Translations under genes and position numbers: made by a program
The notes under the pieces: generated by a model
Seen by the model: only the letters and a program-made list of their open reading frames with translations
What the model was told of the DNA's origin: nothing
The model's database searches: none
DNA from: Candidatus Mediterraneibacter pullistercoris
Lineage (GTDB): Bacteria; Bacillota; Clostridia; Lachnospirales; Lachnospiraceae
Direction of reading: 5' to 3'
Assembly: GCA_019116885.1 (NCBI GenBank)
Contig: DXAU01000030.1
Location: 141,193-205,192 of the forward strand
DNA length: 64,000 bases
In this document: positions 28,895 to 38,289 of the stretch, piece by piece
Layout: each line of letters opens with the position of its first letter
Position numbering within the stretch: position 1 is the stretch's first letter

Positions 28895-30370
28895 ATGAAC
28901 ATCGGTTTTGACAACGAAAAATATCTGAAGATGCAGTCTGAACACATCAGGGAACGCATCGGAAAATTCGACAACAAACTTTATCTGGAATTCGGCGGAA
29001 AGCTGTTCGACGACTACCACGCATCGCGTGTACTGCCAGGTTTCGCCCCGGACAGCAAATTAAGACTTTTAAAAGAACTGAGCGATCAGGCCGAGATCGT
29101 CATTGTCATCAGCGCCAAAGATATCGAGAAAAATAAAATACGCGGGGACCTGGGGATCACCTATGACACGGACGTCCTGCGCCTGGTCGAAACTTACCGG
29201 AATCAGGGGCTCTATGTGGGGAGCGTCACCATCACACAGTTCTCCGGCCAGGAGAGCGCGCTCCTTTTCAAGAACCGGCTTGAGAACATGAACATCCCTG
29301 TATATCTCCACTATATCATACCGGGGTATCCGTCCAATGTCCCGCTTATCATAAGCGATGAAGGCTACGGCAAAAATGATTATATCGAGACTACGCGTCC
29401 CCTTGTGATCGTAACTGCTCCGGGGCCGGGAAGCGGCAAGATGGCTACCTGCCTCTCCCAGCTCTATCATGAGCACAAACGCGGGATCAACGCGGGATAC
29501 GCCAAGTTCGAGACATTCCCTGTCTGGAACCTGCCTCTCAAGCATCCGGTCAATCTGGCTTACGAAGCGGCGACAGCCGACTTAAACGATGTGAATATGA
29601 TCGACCCCTTCCATCTGGAGGCATACGGGGAGACGACCGTCAACTATAACCGTGACGTGGAGATCTTTCCCGTCCTCAACACAATATTCGAGAAGATATA
29701 TGGCGAGAGTCCCTATAAGTCTCCGACAGACATGGGCGTAAACATGGCGGGCAACTGCATCTGTGACGACGAAGTCTGCCGCGAGGCATCCCGCCAGGAG
29801 ATTATCCGCCGTTACTACGCTGCGTTAAACGCCCTTGTAAAAGGCGATGCTTCTGATAAAGAAGCCCAGAAGATCGAACTGCTCATGAGCCTGGCCGGCA
29901 TCACTGTCTCCGACCGCAAAGCAGCAGTTTACGCACTGGAGCGGGCAAAAGAGACCGGCGGACCTGCCGCTGCCCTGGAACTTGAGGACGGCACGGTCGT
30001 GACCGGAAAGACGACCAAGCTCCTCGGAGCTTCCGCCGCCCTGCTCCTGAACGTGCTCAAAGTACTGGCAGGCATCGACCATGAGGAGCACATCATCTCC
30101 CCAGAATCCATCGAGCCTATCCAGAAGCTGAAAGTTGAGTATCTGAAGAGCAGAAATCCGCGTCTCCATACAGACGAGGTGCTGATCGCACTCTCTGCCA
30201 GCGCGGCTGCAAATCCTCAGGCGCGCCTCGCACTCTCCCAGCTCCCGAAGCTGGACGGATGCCAGGCACATACGTCTGTCATGCTTTCTGACGTGGATAT
30301 TAAGATTTTCAAGAAGCTCGGCGTGCAGCTTACATGCGAGGCCGTGTACGAACATATTTTTCTCTCATAA
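28895..30370 (+). CDS. DUF1846 family protein
   Basis: A 491-residue protein of the conserved DUF1846 family: GFDNEKYLKMQSEHIRERI at the N-terminus, VTAPGPGSGKMATCLSQLYHEHKRGI (P-loop-like glycine-rich motif, about residues 172-197), YAKFETFPVWNLPLKHPVN, then TDMGVNMAGNCICDDEVCREA with clustered cysteines. The family is common in Firmicutes, and structures are known, but I know of no settled function; the glycine-rich motif and domain layout suggest nucleotide binding. GGGGAATGAGAG precedes the ATG. It stands alone between ftsH and pyrG. Confidence 0.9.
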   Translation: MNIGFDNEKYLKMQSEHIRERIGKFDNKLYLEFGGKLFDDYHASRVLPGFAPDSKLRLLKELSDQAEIVIVISAKDIEKNKIRGDLGITYDTDVLRLVETYRNQGLYVGSVTITQFSGQESALLFKNRLENMNIPVYLHYIIPGYPSNVPLIISDEGYGKNDYIETTRPLVIVTAPGPGSGKMATCLSQLYHEHKRGINAGYAKFETFPVWNLPLKHPVNLAYEAATADLNDVNMIDPFHLEAYGETTVNYNRDVEIFPVLNTIFEKIYGESPYKSPTDMGVNMAGNCICDDEVCREASRQEIIRRYYAALNALVKGDASDKEAQKIELLMSLAGITVSDRKAAVYALERAKETGGPAAALELEDGTVVTGKTTKLLGASAALLLNVLKVLAGIDHEEHIISPESIEPIQKLKVEYLKSRNPRLHTDEVLIALSASAAANPQARLALSQLPKLDGCQAHTSVMLSDVDIKIFKKLGVQLTCEAVYEHIFLS

Positions 30371-30381
30371 ATAAAAAAGTG

Positions 30382-30411
30382 TTGTTTTTTTCTCCCTTTC
30401 AGGTATATACT
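30382..30411 (+). promoter_or_regulatory. Candidate pyrG promoter
   Basis: TTGTTT and TATACT are separated by 18 bp, directly upstream of the leader hairpin. Transcription would begin near 30418. The -35 is weak and an alternative TATAAG lies slightly downstream. Confidence 0.4.
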
Positions 30412-30426
30412 ATATAAGTATTTTTT

Positions 30427-30501
30427 ACAGTCTGACCACATACATAGGAACACAGCCGCAACGGAGCGGCGCCGTGCCTGTGGTCAGACTGTACTCTTTT
30501 T
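30427..30501 (+). terminator. Terminator or attenuator in the pyrG leader
   Basis: A perfect 14-bp stem (ACAGTCTGACCACA with TGTGGTCAGACTGT) encloses a 38-base GC-rich loop with its own GCCGC/GCGGC stem, and is followed by ACTCTTTTT. It may end the DUF1846 transcript, or act as an attenuator if transcription starts at the promoter between the two genes. The pyrG start is 40 bp downstream. Confidence 0.75.
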
Positions 30502-30541
30502 CAGGAACTTTTGACCAGCAATCATCCAGGAGGGCAGCATT

Positions 30542-32179
30542 ATGTCAGTAAAATATGTATTTGTTACCGGCGGCGTCGTATCCGGTCTTGGCAAGGGGAT
30601 CACCGCCGCATCTCTCGGCCGTCTCTTGAAGGCGCGCGGATATACTGTGACCATGCAGAAATTCGATCCTTACATCAACATTGATCCGGGGACTATGAAT
30701 CCGATCCAGCACGGAGAAGTCTTTGTCACAGACGACGGGGCAGAGACAGATCTGGATCTCGGCCACTATGAACGCTTCATCGACGAGAGCCTGACCAAAA
30801 ATTCCAACGTCACCACAGGAAAGATCTACTGGTCGGTGCTTCAGAAGGAACGCCGCGGTGACTTCGGCGGAGGCACCGTGCAGGTGATCCCCCATATCAC
30901 CAACGAGATCAAGAGCAGGTTCTACCGCAATCCCGCTGCAAAGGACACGGAAATCGCCATCATCGAGGTGGGCGGCACAGTCGGAGACATAGAAAGCCAG
31001 CCTTTCCTCGAGTCGATCCGTCAGTTCCAGCACGAGAAAGGCCCCCGTAACGTCATCCTCATCCATGTAACGCTCATCCCGTACCTGCGCGCTTCACAGG
31101 AGATGAAGACAAAGCCTACTCAGGCGAGTGTAAAGGAACTGCAGGGAATGGGCATCCAGCCGGATATCATCGTATGCCGCTCCGAGTATCCGCTCGACGC
31201 CGGCATGAAGGACAAGATCTCCCTGTTCTGCAACCTGCCCGCAAGCCACGTACTGCAGAACCTGGATGTGGAGTACCTCTATGAGGCTCCTCTTGCCATG
31301 GAAAAAGAACACCTCGCCCAGGTCGTGTGCGAGTGCCTTCAGCTCGAGTGTCCGGAACCAGATCTCAAGGACTGGATCGAGATGGTCGGGAATCTCCGCC
31401 ATCCAACGCAGGAAGTGACTGTGGCCCTCGTCGGGAAATATATCCAGCTCCACGACGCCTATATCAGTGTTGTGGAGGCTCTAAAACACGGTGGCATATA
31501 TTCAAATACTACTGTGAATATCAAATGGATTGATTCGGAGACAGTCTCGGAAGAAAATGCAGAAGAACTTTTCTCTGATGTGAGCGGCATCCTTGTGCCC
31601 GGCGGTTTCGGAAACAGAGGGGTCGAGGGAAAGATTACAGCGATCCGCTACGCCCGCACCCACGGACTTCCGTTCCTCGGCCTGTGCCTGGGCATGCAGC
31701 TCGCCATTATAGAATTTGCAAGAAATGTAGTCGGATACAACGATGCGCACAGCATGGAATTAAAACCCGACACCACGCACCCTGTCATCCATATTATGCC
31801 GGACCAGATCGGCGTTGAAGATATCGGCGGCACTCTCCGTCTCGGAGCATATCCGTGTATCCTCAAAGAAGGGTCTCTGGCGGAGAAGCTGTATGGCACA
31901 AATGAGATCAGCGAACGCCACCGGCACCGCTATGAAGTGAACAACGACTACCGCGAAGACCTGAAAGAACATGGGATGTCGCTGTGCGGCCTCTCTCCGG
32001 ACAGCCGCATCGTCGAGATGATCGAGATCCCCTCTCACCCCTGGTTCATCGCGACCCAGGCCCACCCGGAGCTCAAATCCAGGCCAAACCGGCCGCACCC
32101 TCTGTTCAGGGGATTCGTGGAAGCCGCCCTGAGGCGGCAGAAAGAGATGGGACAGGGTTCTCCCTCTAGCGGGAACTGA
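30542..32179 (+). CDS. pyrG: CTP synthase
   Basis: A 545-residue CTP synthase. The amidoligase domain begins [22 protein letters not shown] (ATP site, near residue 4) and contains the [13 protein letters not shown] motif. The C-terminal class I glutamine amidotransferase has PGGFGNRG, the nucleophile cysteine in [10 protein letters not shown] (about 385) and the His/Glu pair in [12 protein letters not shown] (near 525). It makes CTP from UTP, ATP and glutamine. CAGGAGGGCAGCATT precedes the ATG. It ends inside the convergent dihydrouridine synthase gene, overlapping by 14 bp. Confidence 0.98.
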   Translation: MSVKYVFVTGGVVSGLGKGITAASLGRLLKARGYTVTMQKFDPYINIDPGTMNPIQHGEVFVTDDGAETDLDLGHYERFIDESLTKNSNVTTGKIYWSVLQKERRGDFGGGTVQVIPHITNEIKSRFYRNPAAKDTEIAIIEVGGTVGDIESQPFLESIRQFQHEKGPRNVILIHVTLIPYLRASQEMKTKPTQASVKELQGMGIQPDIIVCRSEYPLDAGMKDKISLFCNLPASHVLQNLDVEYLYEAPLAMEKEHLAQVVCECLQLECPEPDLKDWIEMVGNLRHPTQEVTVALVGKYIQLHDAYISVVEALKHGGIYSNTTVNIKWIDSETVSEENAEELFSDVSGILVPGGFGNRGVEGKITAIRYARTHGLPFLGLCLGMQLAIIEFARNVVGYNDAHSMELKPDTTHPVIHIMPDQIGVEDIGGTLRLGAYPCILKEGSLAEKLYGTNEISERHRHRYEVNNDYREDLKEHGMSLCGLSPDSRIVEMIEIPSHPWFIATQAHPELKSRPNRPHPLFRGFVEAALRRQKEMGQGSPSSGN

Positions 32180-33110
32180 TAACCTCTTCCTGTTCAAAAA
32201 ATTCATCCACGATCCTTTCATAAGCTGCGCACTTTTCGCACTTTTTGATCTTTTTTGCGTACTTTTTGTGTTCTGTGAGCACAGGCGCCAGATACGTCCA
32301 CAGTTCTTTCATCTTATAGAGGATTGTCCGGTCCCCGGACATCTCCTCGCAGTATCCGGCGTACACGATGTCATGGAAACGGCGCAGCTCCTCTTTTTTT
32401 GCCGGGCCGCCGCCCCGTATCTCTCTGGCCAGCGCCGGATCAGAGAGCACGCCCCGCCCCGTCATGACCCGTTCCATGCCGGGATGCATCTCTGTAAATC
32501 TGGCGTGATCCTCCACAGTGAAGATATCTCCGTTGTAACATACCGGGTTTCGGCTCATCCTGGCGGCCTTGTCAAAGACCTCCATATTCGGCACATTTTT
32601 ATAGAAGTCTTTCTGTACACGCGGGTGGATGATAACCTCCTCAAAAGGGTATTTATTGTAGATATCCATAAGCCGGTAAAACTCTTCCGGATCTTCCACT
32701 CCCAGACGCGTCTTGACAGAGATCCTGACATCTGCTTTCTCTGTGATCTCATACAGAAACGCATCCAGCTTCTCCGGACAGGCAAGAAAGCCTGCTCCCC
32801 TGCCCTTGGCAGCGACTGTTCTGGACGGACAGCCAAGATTCAGGTTGATCTCTTCATACCCGTATTCTTTTAGCTTCTTTGCAGTCCTGACAAAATCGTC
32901 GCTCCTGTTCGTCAATATCTGTGGAACTGTGTACATCCCCCGGTTGTGCTCCGGCAGGATGTCTTTTTTCTCCCGCGCGCTCAGATGCCCCATCTGATTT
33001 GGGCGGATAAATGGGACAAAATATTTGTCGAATCCCCCAAAGCACTCGTGCACGGCGCTGCGGAAAATCCACCCCGTGATTCCCTCCAGAGGCGCCAGAT
33101 ACAGCTTCAT
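32166..33110 (-). CDS. tRNA-dihydrouridine synthase
   Basis: A 314-residue FMN-dependent Dus protein: [18 protein letters not shown] at the N-terminus, [21 protein letters not shown] with the catalytic cysteine (about residue 98), [10 protein letters not shown] for uridine and phosphate contacts, VCYNGDIFT and [13 protein letters not shown]. It reduces uridines in tRNA D-loops. The C-terminal stretch contains CEKC. This is a shorter, divergent Dus type common in Clostridia. Its 3' end overlaps pyrG on the other strand by 14 bp, with no terminator visible between them. Confidence 0.9.
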   Translation of the reverse strand: MKLYLAPLEGITGWIFRSAVHECFGGFDKYFVPFIRPNQMGHLSAREKKDILPEHNRGMYTVPQILTNRSDDFVRTAKKLKEYGYEEINLNLGCPSRTVAAKGRGAGFLACPEKLDAFLYEITEKADVRISVKTRLGVEDPEEFYRLMDIYNKYPFEEVIIHPRVQKDFYKNVPNMEVFDKAARMSRNPVCYNGDIFTVEDHARFTEMHPGMERVMTGRGVLSDPALAREIRGGGPAKKEELRRFHDIVYAGYCEEMSGDRTILYKMKELWTYLAPVLTEHKKYAKKIKKCEKCAAYERIVDEFFEQEEVISSR

Positions 33111-33245
33111 AGTCCTCTCTCCTTTCCCTTGCGTTCTCTCTACGTTATTACAGAAGAGAACGCCTTGTCAAGCGGAAAATGATATGCTAAGATGGTTTTT
33201 AGTGCAGACCGGCATGAACAGGATTACGGTAAAAGGAGTGGTATC

Positions 33246-34967
33246 ATGCACACAATCAGAAAATTTATTGACTATTACGCGCCATACAGAGCAGTCTTTT
33301 TTATTGATCTTATCTGTGCGGCTTTTATCAGCATCGTAGATCTCGCATATCCACAGATCCTGCGGACTATGACCAATACGCTTTTTACAAAAGACAGCCA
33401 GGTGATCCTGAAAACACTTCCATGGATCGCCGCCGGGCTTCTTGCCATGTACATTGTCCAAAGTCTCTGTAAATACTATGTAAGTTACCAGGGCCACATG
33501 ATGGGAGCAAACATGGAGCGGGACATGCGCCAGCAGCTTTTTGACCACTATGAGAAGCTGTCCTTCTCCTATTACAGCCGGAATAACTCCGGACAGATGA
33601 TGAGCAAACTCGTATCCGATCTGTTTGATATCGCAGAATTCGCTCATCACGGACCGGAAAACCTTTTTATCTCCGTGGTAAAGATCGTCGGCTCATTCAT
33701 CTTCCTCTTCCTCATCAACTGGAGACTCGCACTTCCTCTCGTCGTGCTTGTCCTGTGTATGTTCATCTTCTCATTCCGCCAGAACCGGAGGATGCAGGAG
33801 ACATTTATGGAGAACCGGAGGAAGATCGGAGACGTCAACTCGAGCCTCCAGGACACGCTGGCTGGTATACGTGTCGTACAGTCTTTTGCCAACGAAGATA
33901 TAGAGCGGGAAAAATTCCGCAGGAGCAACCATGCTTTCCTCATTTCCAAACGCAACAACTATAACTGTATGGGGAATTTCATGGGATGGAACCTCTTCTT
34001 CCAGGGCATGATGTATCTCGTGACACTGGTGTACGGCGGATATCTTATCGCCAACGGAATGATGGCAGTCACAGACCTCGCCATGTACGCACTGTATATC
34101 GGCATCTTTATCAGTCCGATCCAGATCCTCGTGGAACTCATTGAAATGATGCAGAAAGGTCTCGCCGGATTCCGCCGGTTCCTCGATGTGATGGAGACAG
34201 AACCCGAGATCGTCGACTCCCCGGATGCCCAGCCTCTTTCTGACGTAAAGGGCCGTGTCTGCTATGAAGACGTATCTTTCCACTACAGCGACGATGATAC
34301 CTGTGTCCTCTCCCACGTCTCTTTTGAGATACCTGCGGGACGCTCCGTCGCCCTTGTAGGCCCGTCAGGGAGCGGAAAGACGACGATCTGTTCTCTTCTT
34401 CCCCGTTTCTACGACGTGACGGGCGGAAGGATCACCATCGATGGAAAAGACGTCCGGACGCTCACTCTAAAGAGCCTGCGCAGCCAGATCGGCATGGTAC
34501 AGCAGGACGTCTACCTCTTCTCCGGTACGATACGAGAGAACATCGCATACGGAAAACCTGGCGCTTCCATGGATGAAATTACAGAGGCAGCCAGACGCGC
34601 CAATATCCATGACTTTATCGAGGAACTTCCCGACGGTTACGATACATTTGTCGGGGAACGCGGAGCACGTCTCTCCGGAGGCCAGAAACAGCGCATTTCG
34701 ATTGCCCGCGTATTCCTTAAAAATCCGCCGATCCTCATCCTTGACGAGGCAACCAGCGCTCTTGACAACGAGAGCGAACGCTGGATACAGCAGAGTCTTG
34801 AGGAACTTTCAAAAGACCGGACGACGATCACCATCGCGCACCGGCTCTCCACGATACGGAACGCTGACGAGATCATCGTTATCACTGAAAATGGCATTGC
34901 CGAGAGAGGCACCCACGAATCACTGCTGGAAAAAGGCGGGATCTACGCACATTACTATAACCTGTAG
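33246..34967 (+). CDS. ABC exporter (fused permease and ATPase)
   Basis: A 573-residue half-transporter. Six membrane segments lie in the first 300 residues (exporter type 1 fold), then the ATPase: Walker A GPSGSGKTTI, Q-loop GMVQQDVYLFSG, signature LSGGQKQRISIARVFL, Walker B ILILDEATSALD and H-loop TIAHRLSTI. It would work as a homodimer or with a partner to export a lipid, drug or peptide; the substrate is unknown. The ATG at 33246 follows AAAGGAGTGGTATC; the track's 18 extra residues lie before that site. No neighbouring gene suggests a partner. Confidence 0.93.
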   Translation: MHTIRKFIDYYAPYRAVFFIDLICAAFISIVDLAYPQILRTMTNTLFTKDSQVILKTLPWIAAGLLAMYIVQSLCKYYVSYQGHMMGANMERDMRQQLFDHYEKLSFSYYSRNNSGQMMSKLVSDLFDIAEFAHHGPENLFISVVKIVGSFIFLFLINWRLALPLVVLVLCMFIFSFRQNRRMQETFMENRRKIGDVNSSLQDTLAGIRVVQSFANEDIEREKFRRSNHAFLISKRNNYNCMGNFMGWNLFFQGMMYLVTLVYGGYLIANGMMAVTDLAMYALYIGIFISPIQILVELIEMMQKGLAGFRRFLDVMETEPEIVDSPDAQPLSDVKGRVCYEDVSFHYSDDDTCVLSHVSFEIPAGRSVALVGPSGSGKTTICSLLPRFYDVTGGRITIDGKDVRTLTLKSLRSQIGMVQQDVYLFSGTIRENIAYGKPGASMDEITEAARRANIHDFIEELPDGYDTFVGERGARLSGGQKQRISIARVFLKNPPILILDEATSALDNESERWIQQSLEELSKDRTTITIAHRLSTIRNADEIIVITENGIAERGTHESLLEKGGIYAHYYNL

Positions 34968-34972
34968 AAAGA

Positions 34973-35035
34973 TTTGGGATCAGAGTAAAAACTTTACGTC
35001 ATACATAAGTTTCTCCTCTGATCCCAAAATTTCTT
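34973..35035. terminator. Bidirectional terminator between ABC exporter and sigE
   Basis: TTTGGGATCAGAG and CTCTGATCCCAAA form a perfect 13-bp stem around a 30-base loop, 5 bp after the exporter stop and touching the sigE stop codon on the other strand. The plus-strand tail is ATTTCTTA. Confidence 0.75.
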
Positions 35036-35774
35036 ACTCGTAACGAACCATTTCCCTCCTGAGCCTCTGCATGATCTTTTTCTCAAGCCGGGAGATATAG
35101 GACTGTGAAATTCCCAGAAGGTCTGCGACTTCTTTCTGCGTCTTTTCATGTCCGTCAGGGTCGTCCAGTCCAAAACGCATCTTTACAATCAGCTTCTCTC
35201 TGCTGCTCAGTTTATCCAGGGCGCGCACGAGAAGTTTCCGCTCAACTTCATTTTCCAGGTCCCTGTATATCGTATCTTCCTCTGTGCCAAGTATATCGGA
35301 CAGGAGAAGTTCGTTTCCATCCCAGTCCACATTGAGCGGTTCATCGATGGATACTTCCAGTTTCGTCTTGCTGTTGCGCCGGAGATACATCAGTATTTCA
35401 TTTTCAATACAGCGGGAAGCATATGTGGCGAGCTTGATCTTCTTCCCAGGGTCATACGTATTGATCGCTTTTATCAGGCCGATCGTCCCTATGGAGATCA
35501 GATCCTCCACTCCTACCCCGGTATTGTCAAATTTTTTGGCGATATAAACGACAAGCCGCAGGTTATGTTCAATCAGCGCTTTCTTTGCTTCCTCGTCGTT
35601 TTCTGTGCCAAGCCGCTGTATCATCTCACTTTCCCTGGTTCCCTCGAGCGGCGGCGGAAGCACCTCCGTCCCCCCTATGTAATGAACCTCTCTTCCATTA
35701 CCGAATATCAGGCTCTTAATATCCGGTAAGATCCGCATCCTGAACTGTTGCGGAACTGCTGCTTTTACTAACAT
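35034..35774 (-). CDS. sigE: Sporulation sigma factor SigE (pro-form)
   Basis: A 246-residue sigma factor for mother-cell transcription early in sporulation. An N-terminal pro-sequence precedes [13 protein letters not shown] (about residues 31-43), which matches the processing region of known pro-SigE. Region 2 is [26 protein letters not shown] and [20 protein letters not shown]; region 4 ends [19 protein letters not shown]. It lies downstream of spoIIGA, its activating protease, as in B. subtilis. AGAGGAGGAGACCAG precedes the ATG. An imperfect hairpin (35802-35830) in the 88-bp gap may tune expression of sigE relative to spoIIGA. Confidence 0.97.
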   Translation of the reverse strand: MLVKAAVPQQFRMRILPDIKSLIFGNGREVHYIGGTEVLPPPLEGTRESEMIQRLGTENDEEAKKALIEHNLRLVVYIAKKFDNTGVGVEDLISIGTIGLIKAINTYDPGKKIKLATYASRCIENEILMYLRRNSKTKLEVSIDEPLNVDWDGNELLLSDILGTEEDTIYRDLENEVERKLLVRALDKLSSREKLIVKMRFGLDDPDGHEKTQKEVADLLGISQSYISRLEKKIMQRLRREMVRYE

Positions 35775-35862
35775 CTGGTCTCCTCCTCTATCAGATTTAA
35801 AACAGCGATCCTCAAAAAAGGAACCGCTGTATTTTGGACAGCTTCTGACAGTTTCTGTTCTG

Positions 35863-36648
35863 CTATCCGGACAAAACTGCCGGATTCAGGATCATCTCAT
35901 ACTCCCCATCACCGGAAAGGCTCTCCTCGCCTATCCCCAGCAGCGGCTCCTCGATCCATCTGTCCTCCTCCATGTGGACACACATCTTTCTGGCCCGGAA
36001 CACTCTCATCATCGACTCTCCGCCCACACATTTGTACGGGATGAGCCGAAACCCCCGTTCTTCTTCAGGCCGGCCGGACAAAGATGATATGCATCCGGGA
36101 TCTATGATGCTCACCGGATCTCCTGTGATGTGATCCCTCAGACTGTTGCCTGTATCGATCAGAGCGCACACCTGCTGTTCCCCGCTATCCGTATATATCG
36201 TCACTTTCAGAACCGTATCCCGTCTTCTCTGCAGATAAGAAATAAACCTCCACATTTTCAGAAACAAATATCCACTGACCGCCGCTGCCGCATAAAAAAG
36301 ACTCACATACCGCATATACGGGCGGAATATCTGCATCACTCCGCCTGCTGCAACGGCTGACAGATACAGCAGGATAAACGCTTTTGCGAACTGTGCCCTT
36401 CCTTTGATCTTAAGTCCCGCCATCAGCATGATGCTGTTTACAACTGCGTGGCTTAAGAATAGCCTGACTGCAGACGGAAGAGGCGCCGCAATGATAAGAC
36501 ATGTCATAAGACTCCCAAGAGCGCCTCCAAGAAGCATACGCCCATATGCGCGCTCGCTCTTCAGGACACGATGGACGAGAAAGAGCAGGAGACTGTCCAG
36601 CATAAAATTCTCCAGAAAAAACACATCTATGTACAGTTCATAGTACAT
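35863..36648 (-). CDS. spoIIGA: Sigma-E processing peptidase SpoIIGA
   Basis: A 261-residue membrane protease. About five membrane segments in the first 135 residues ([23 protein letters not shown] at the start) are followed by an aspartic-protease-like domain with the key motif [15 protein letters not shown] (Asp at about 165). It cleaves pro-SigE after a signal from the forespore. It is somewhat shorter than the roughly 309 residues of B. subtilis. It is the first gene of the spoIIGA-sigE operon, behind a Spo0A-type promoter. Confidence 0.95.
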   Translation of the reverse strand: MYYELYIDVFFLENFMLDSLLLFLVHRVLKSERAYGRMLLGGALGSLMTCLIIAAPLPSAVRLFLSHAVVNSIMLMAGLKIKGRAQFAKAFILLYLSAVAAGGVMQIFRPYMRYVSLFYAAAAVSGYLFLKMWRFISYLQRRRDTVLKVTIYTDSGEQQVCALIDTGNSLRDHITGDPVSIIDPGCISSLSGRPEEERGFRLIPYKCVGGESMMRVFRARKMCVHMEEDRWIEEPLLGIGEESLSGDGEYEMILNPAVLSG

Positions 36649-36684
36649 GTCTCACCCTCTCTCCCCGGTAACGATCCGAGATCT

Positions 36685-36750
36685 ATTATATAGCCTGACC
36701 AGCCTGGAAATTTGTCAGATAATGACAGATAAGAAAAATATATTTCGACA
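36685..36750 (-). promoter_or_regulatory. Spo0A-type spoIIG promoter
   Basis: On the minus strand TATAAT (36685-36690) lies 22 bp from CTGACA (36713-36718), the same unusual spacing as the B. subtilis spoIIG promoter. TGACAAA (36711-36717), one mismatch from the 0A box TGNCGAA, overlaps the -35, and a perfect TGTCGAA lies upstream (36744-36750). This arrangement points to activation by phosphorylated Spo0A with sigma-A polymerase. Confidence 0.75.
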
Positions 36751-36755
36751 AAATG

Positions 36756-36792
36756 AAAGCTCTGTATGAGCACAAATCTCATACAGAGCTTT
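36756..36792 (-). terminator. Terminator after ftsZ
   Basis: A perfect 15-bp stem (AAAGCTCTGTATGAG with CTCATACAGAGCTTT) around 7 bases, 38 bp after the ftsZ stop. The minus-strand tail is CATTTTG; the plus-strand tail TTTTTTACC is stronger, but no plus-strand gene precedes it. It insulates the division cluster from the spoIIG promoter. Confidence 0.75.
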
Positions 36793-36830
36793 TTTACCGT
36801 TATATTCAGGACTGCCTGTCCTGTAAAAAA

Positions 36831-38012
36831 TTACTTTCTGAAGAAATCCGGAATCTTGATGGACTGCTCCTTCACATTGCTGGATGGTGTCCTCGGCTGG
36901 AGCGTAGGCATCGTGCCGCCCTGAGGTCTGGCAGCCGCGCTGCCGGCGTTCCTCTTCTCCCCGTCGAGACGGTTTCTCACCGGAGACTCGCCGTTTGGAA
37001 GGATCGAGCCGACTTTCTGCTGTCCTTCAAGTCTTGCCTTTAACTTAGATGCACTTCCGCCAACATTATGTAACCCTGTGGCGATGACAGTGATCGTACA
37101 CTCGTCAGACTTGGAGTCATCATACATAGCGCCAAAGATAATGCTTGCATTCTCTCCTGCGAGCTCCTGCACATAGTCTGCTGCATCGGAAGCATCCATA
37201 AGTGTGATGTCTCCGGATACATTGACGATAACATTGGTAGCTCCCTGGATCGTTGTCTCAAGCAGCGGACTTGCAACTGCTTCTTTCGTCGCTTCAAGAG
37301 CCTTGTCGTCACCGCGCCCGGAGCCGATACCGATGTGGGCAATTCCCTTGTCTTTCATAACTGTCTGTACATCTGCAAAGTCAAGGTTGATAAGTGACGG
37401 CACATTGATCAGGTCCGTAATTCCCTGGATACCCTGCTGAAGCACCTCGTCCGCTTTTTTCAGCGCTTCCGGCATCGTGGTACGTCTGTCGACGACTTCA
37501 AGGAGTTTATCATTCGGTATCACGATGATCGTATCAACATTTTCTTTTAATTTATCGATACCGCCAAGAGCATTCTGCATCCTTGTCTTAGACTCAAAAC
37601 GGAAAGGCTTTGTGACTACGCCTACTGTCAGTGCGCCCTGCTCTTTGGCAATACGCGCAATGACCGGAGCCGCTCCTGTACCTGTTCCGCCGCCCATACC
37701 GCATGTGACGAACACCATGTCCGCCCCTTTGAGGGCCGCCTGTATCTCTTCTGCACTCTCCTCTGCAGCTTTCTCGCCCATCTCAGGCTGAGCGCCTGCG
37801 CCGAGACCTTTCGTAAGTTTCTCGCCAATCTGCATAAGTGTCGGCGCTTTACAGAGCTGCAGTGCCTGTTTATCTGTATTCACTGCGATAAATTCCACGC
37901 CCGCGATCTGCTCATCTATCATGCGGTTTACGGCGTTATTTCCGCCGCCGCCGACTCCGACAACGATTATTCTTGCGGCCGCTTCCGATTCGTTGGTCTT
38001 AATTTCTAACAA
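36831..38012 (-). CDS. ftsZ: Cell division protein FtsZ
   Basis: A 393-residue tubulin homologue. [14 protein letters not shown] near the N-terminus, the GTP signature [13 protein letters not shown] (about 107-119), the T7 loop [11 protein letters not shown] and a variable C-terminal linker ending in the conserved IKIPDFFRK peptide that binds membrane tethers. The start codon is TTG at 38012, with AAAGGAGG eight bases upstream. No ftsA is found beside it. It closes the division cluster but is separated from ftsQ by 277 bp, so it probably has its own promoter. Confidence 0.98.
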   Translation of the reverse strand: MLEIKTNESEAAARIIVVGVGGGGNNAVNRMIDEQIAGVEFIAVNTDKQALQLCKAPTLMQIGEKLTKGLGAGAQPEMGEKAAEESAEEIQAALKGADMVFVTCGMGGGTGTGAAPVIARIAKEQGALTVGVVTKPFRFESKTRMQNALGGIDKLKENVDTIIVIPNDKLLEVVDRRTTMPEALKKADEVLQQGIQGITDLINVPSLINLDFADVQTVMKDKGIAHIGIGSGRGDDKALEATKEAVASPLLETTIQGATNVIVNVSGDITLMDASDAADYVQELAGENASIIFGAMYDDSKSDECTITVIATGLHNVGGSASKLKARLEGQQKVGSILPNGESPVRNRLDGEKRNAGSAAARPQGGTMPTLQPRTPSSNVKEQSIKIPDFFRK

Positions 38013-38184
38013 GAGTATTTCCTCCTTTGTCGTCTTATTAATTTCTTATACATCCCTTTGATTGAACATTACAATCCAATAAGTATATAATAAAGTCTTT
38101 TTCGCAAATAATCAATAGATTTTTTCCTATTTTTCTGATTTTTTATACTATTTCCAATACTATCTAGCCATGCACTGATATAAA

Positions 38185-38223
38185 CATGTGTCCTGCGCAA
38201 TCTTGATTGCAGCAGGACACATG
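38185..38223. other. Long hairpin between ftsQ and ftsZ
   Basis: A 12-bp perfect stem (CATGTGTCCTGC with GCAGGACACATG) continues into a GCAAT/ATTGC inner stem. It is followed toward ftsQ by a GC-rich stretch (38224-38289) with a CGGCG/CGCCG hairpin, unlike the AT-rich surroundings. It may terminate the ftsQ transcript, though no good T run is seen, or be a dispersed intergenic repeat. Confidence 0.5.
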
Positions 38224-38289
38224 GCTATATCCGTATACGGCGTTTCGCCGGAGCGAGATGCAGCGAAGCGGGATCGGGCTTGCATGGCG

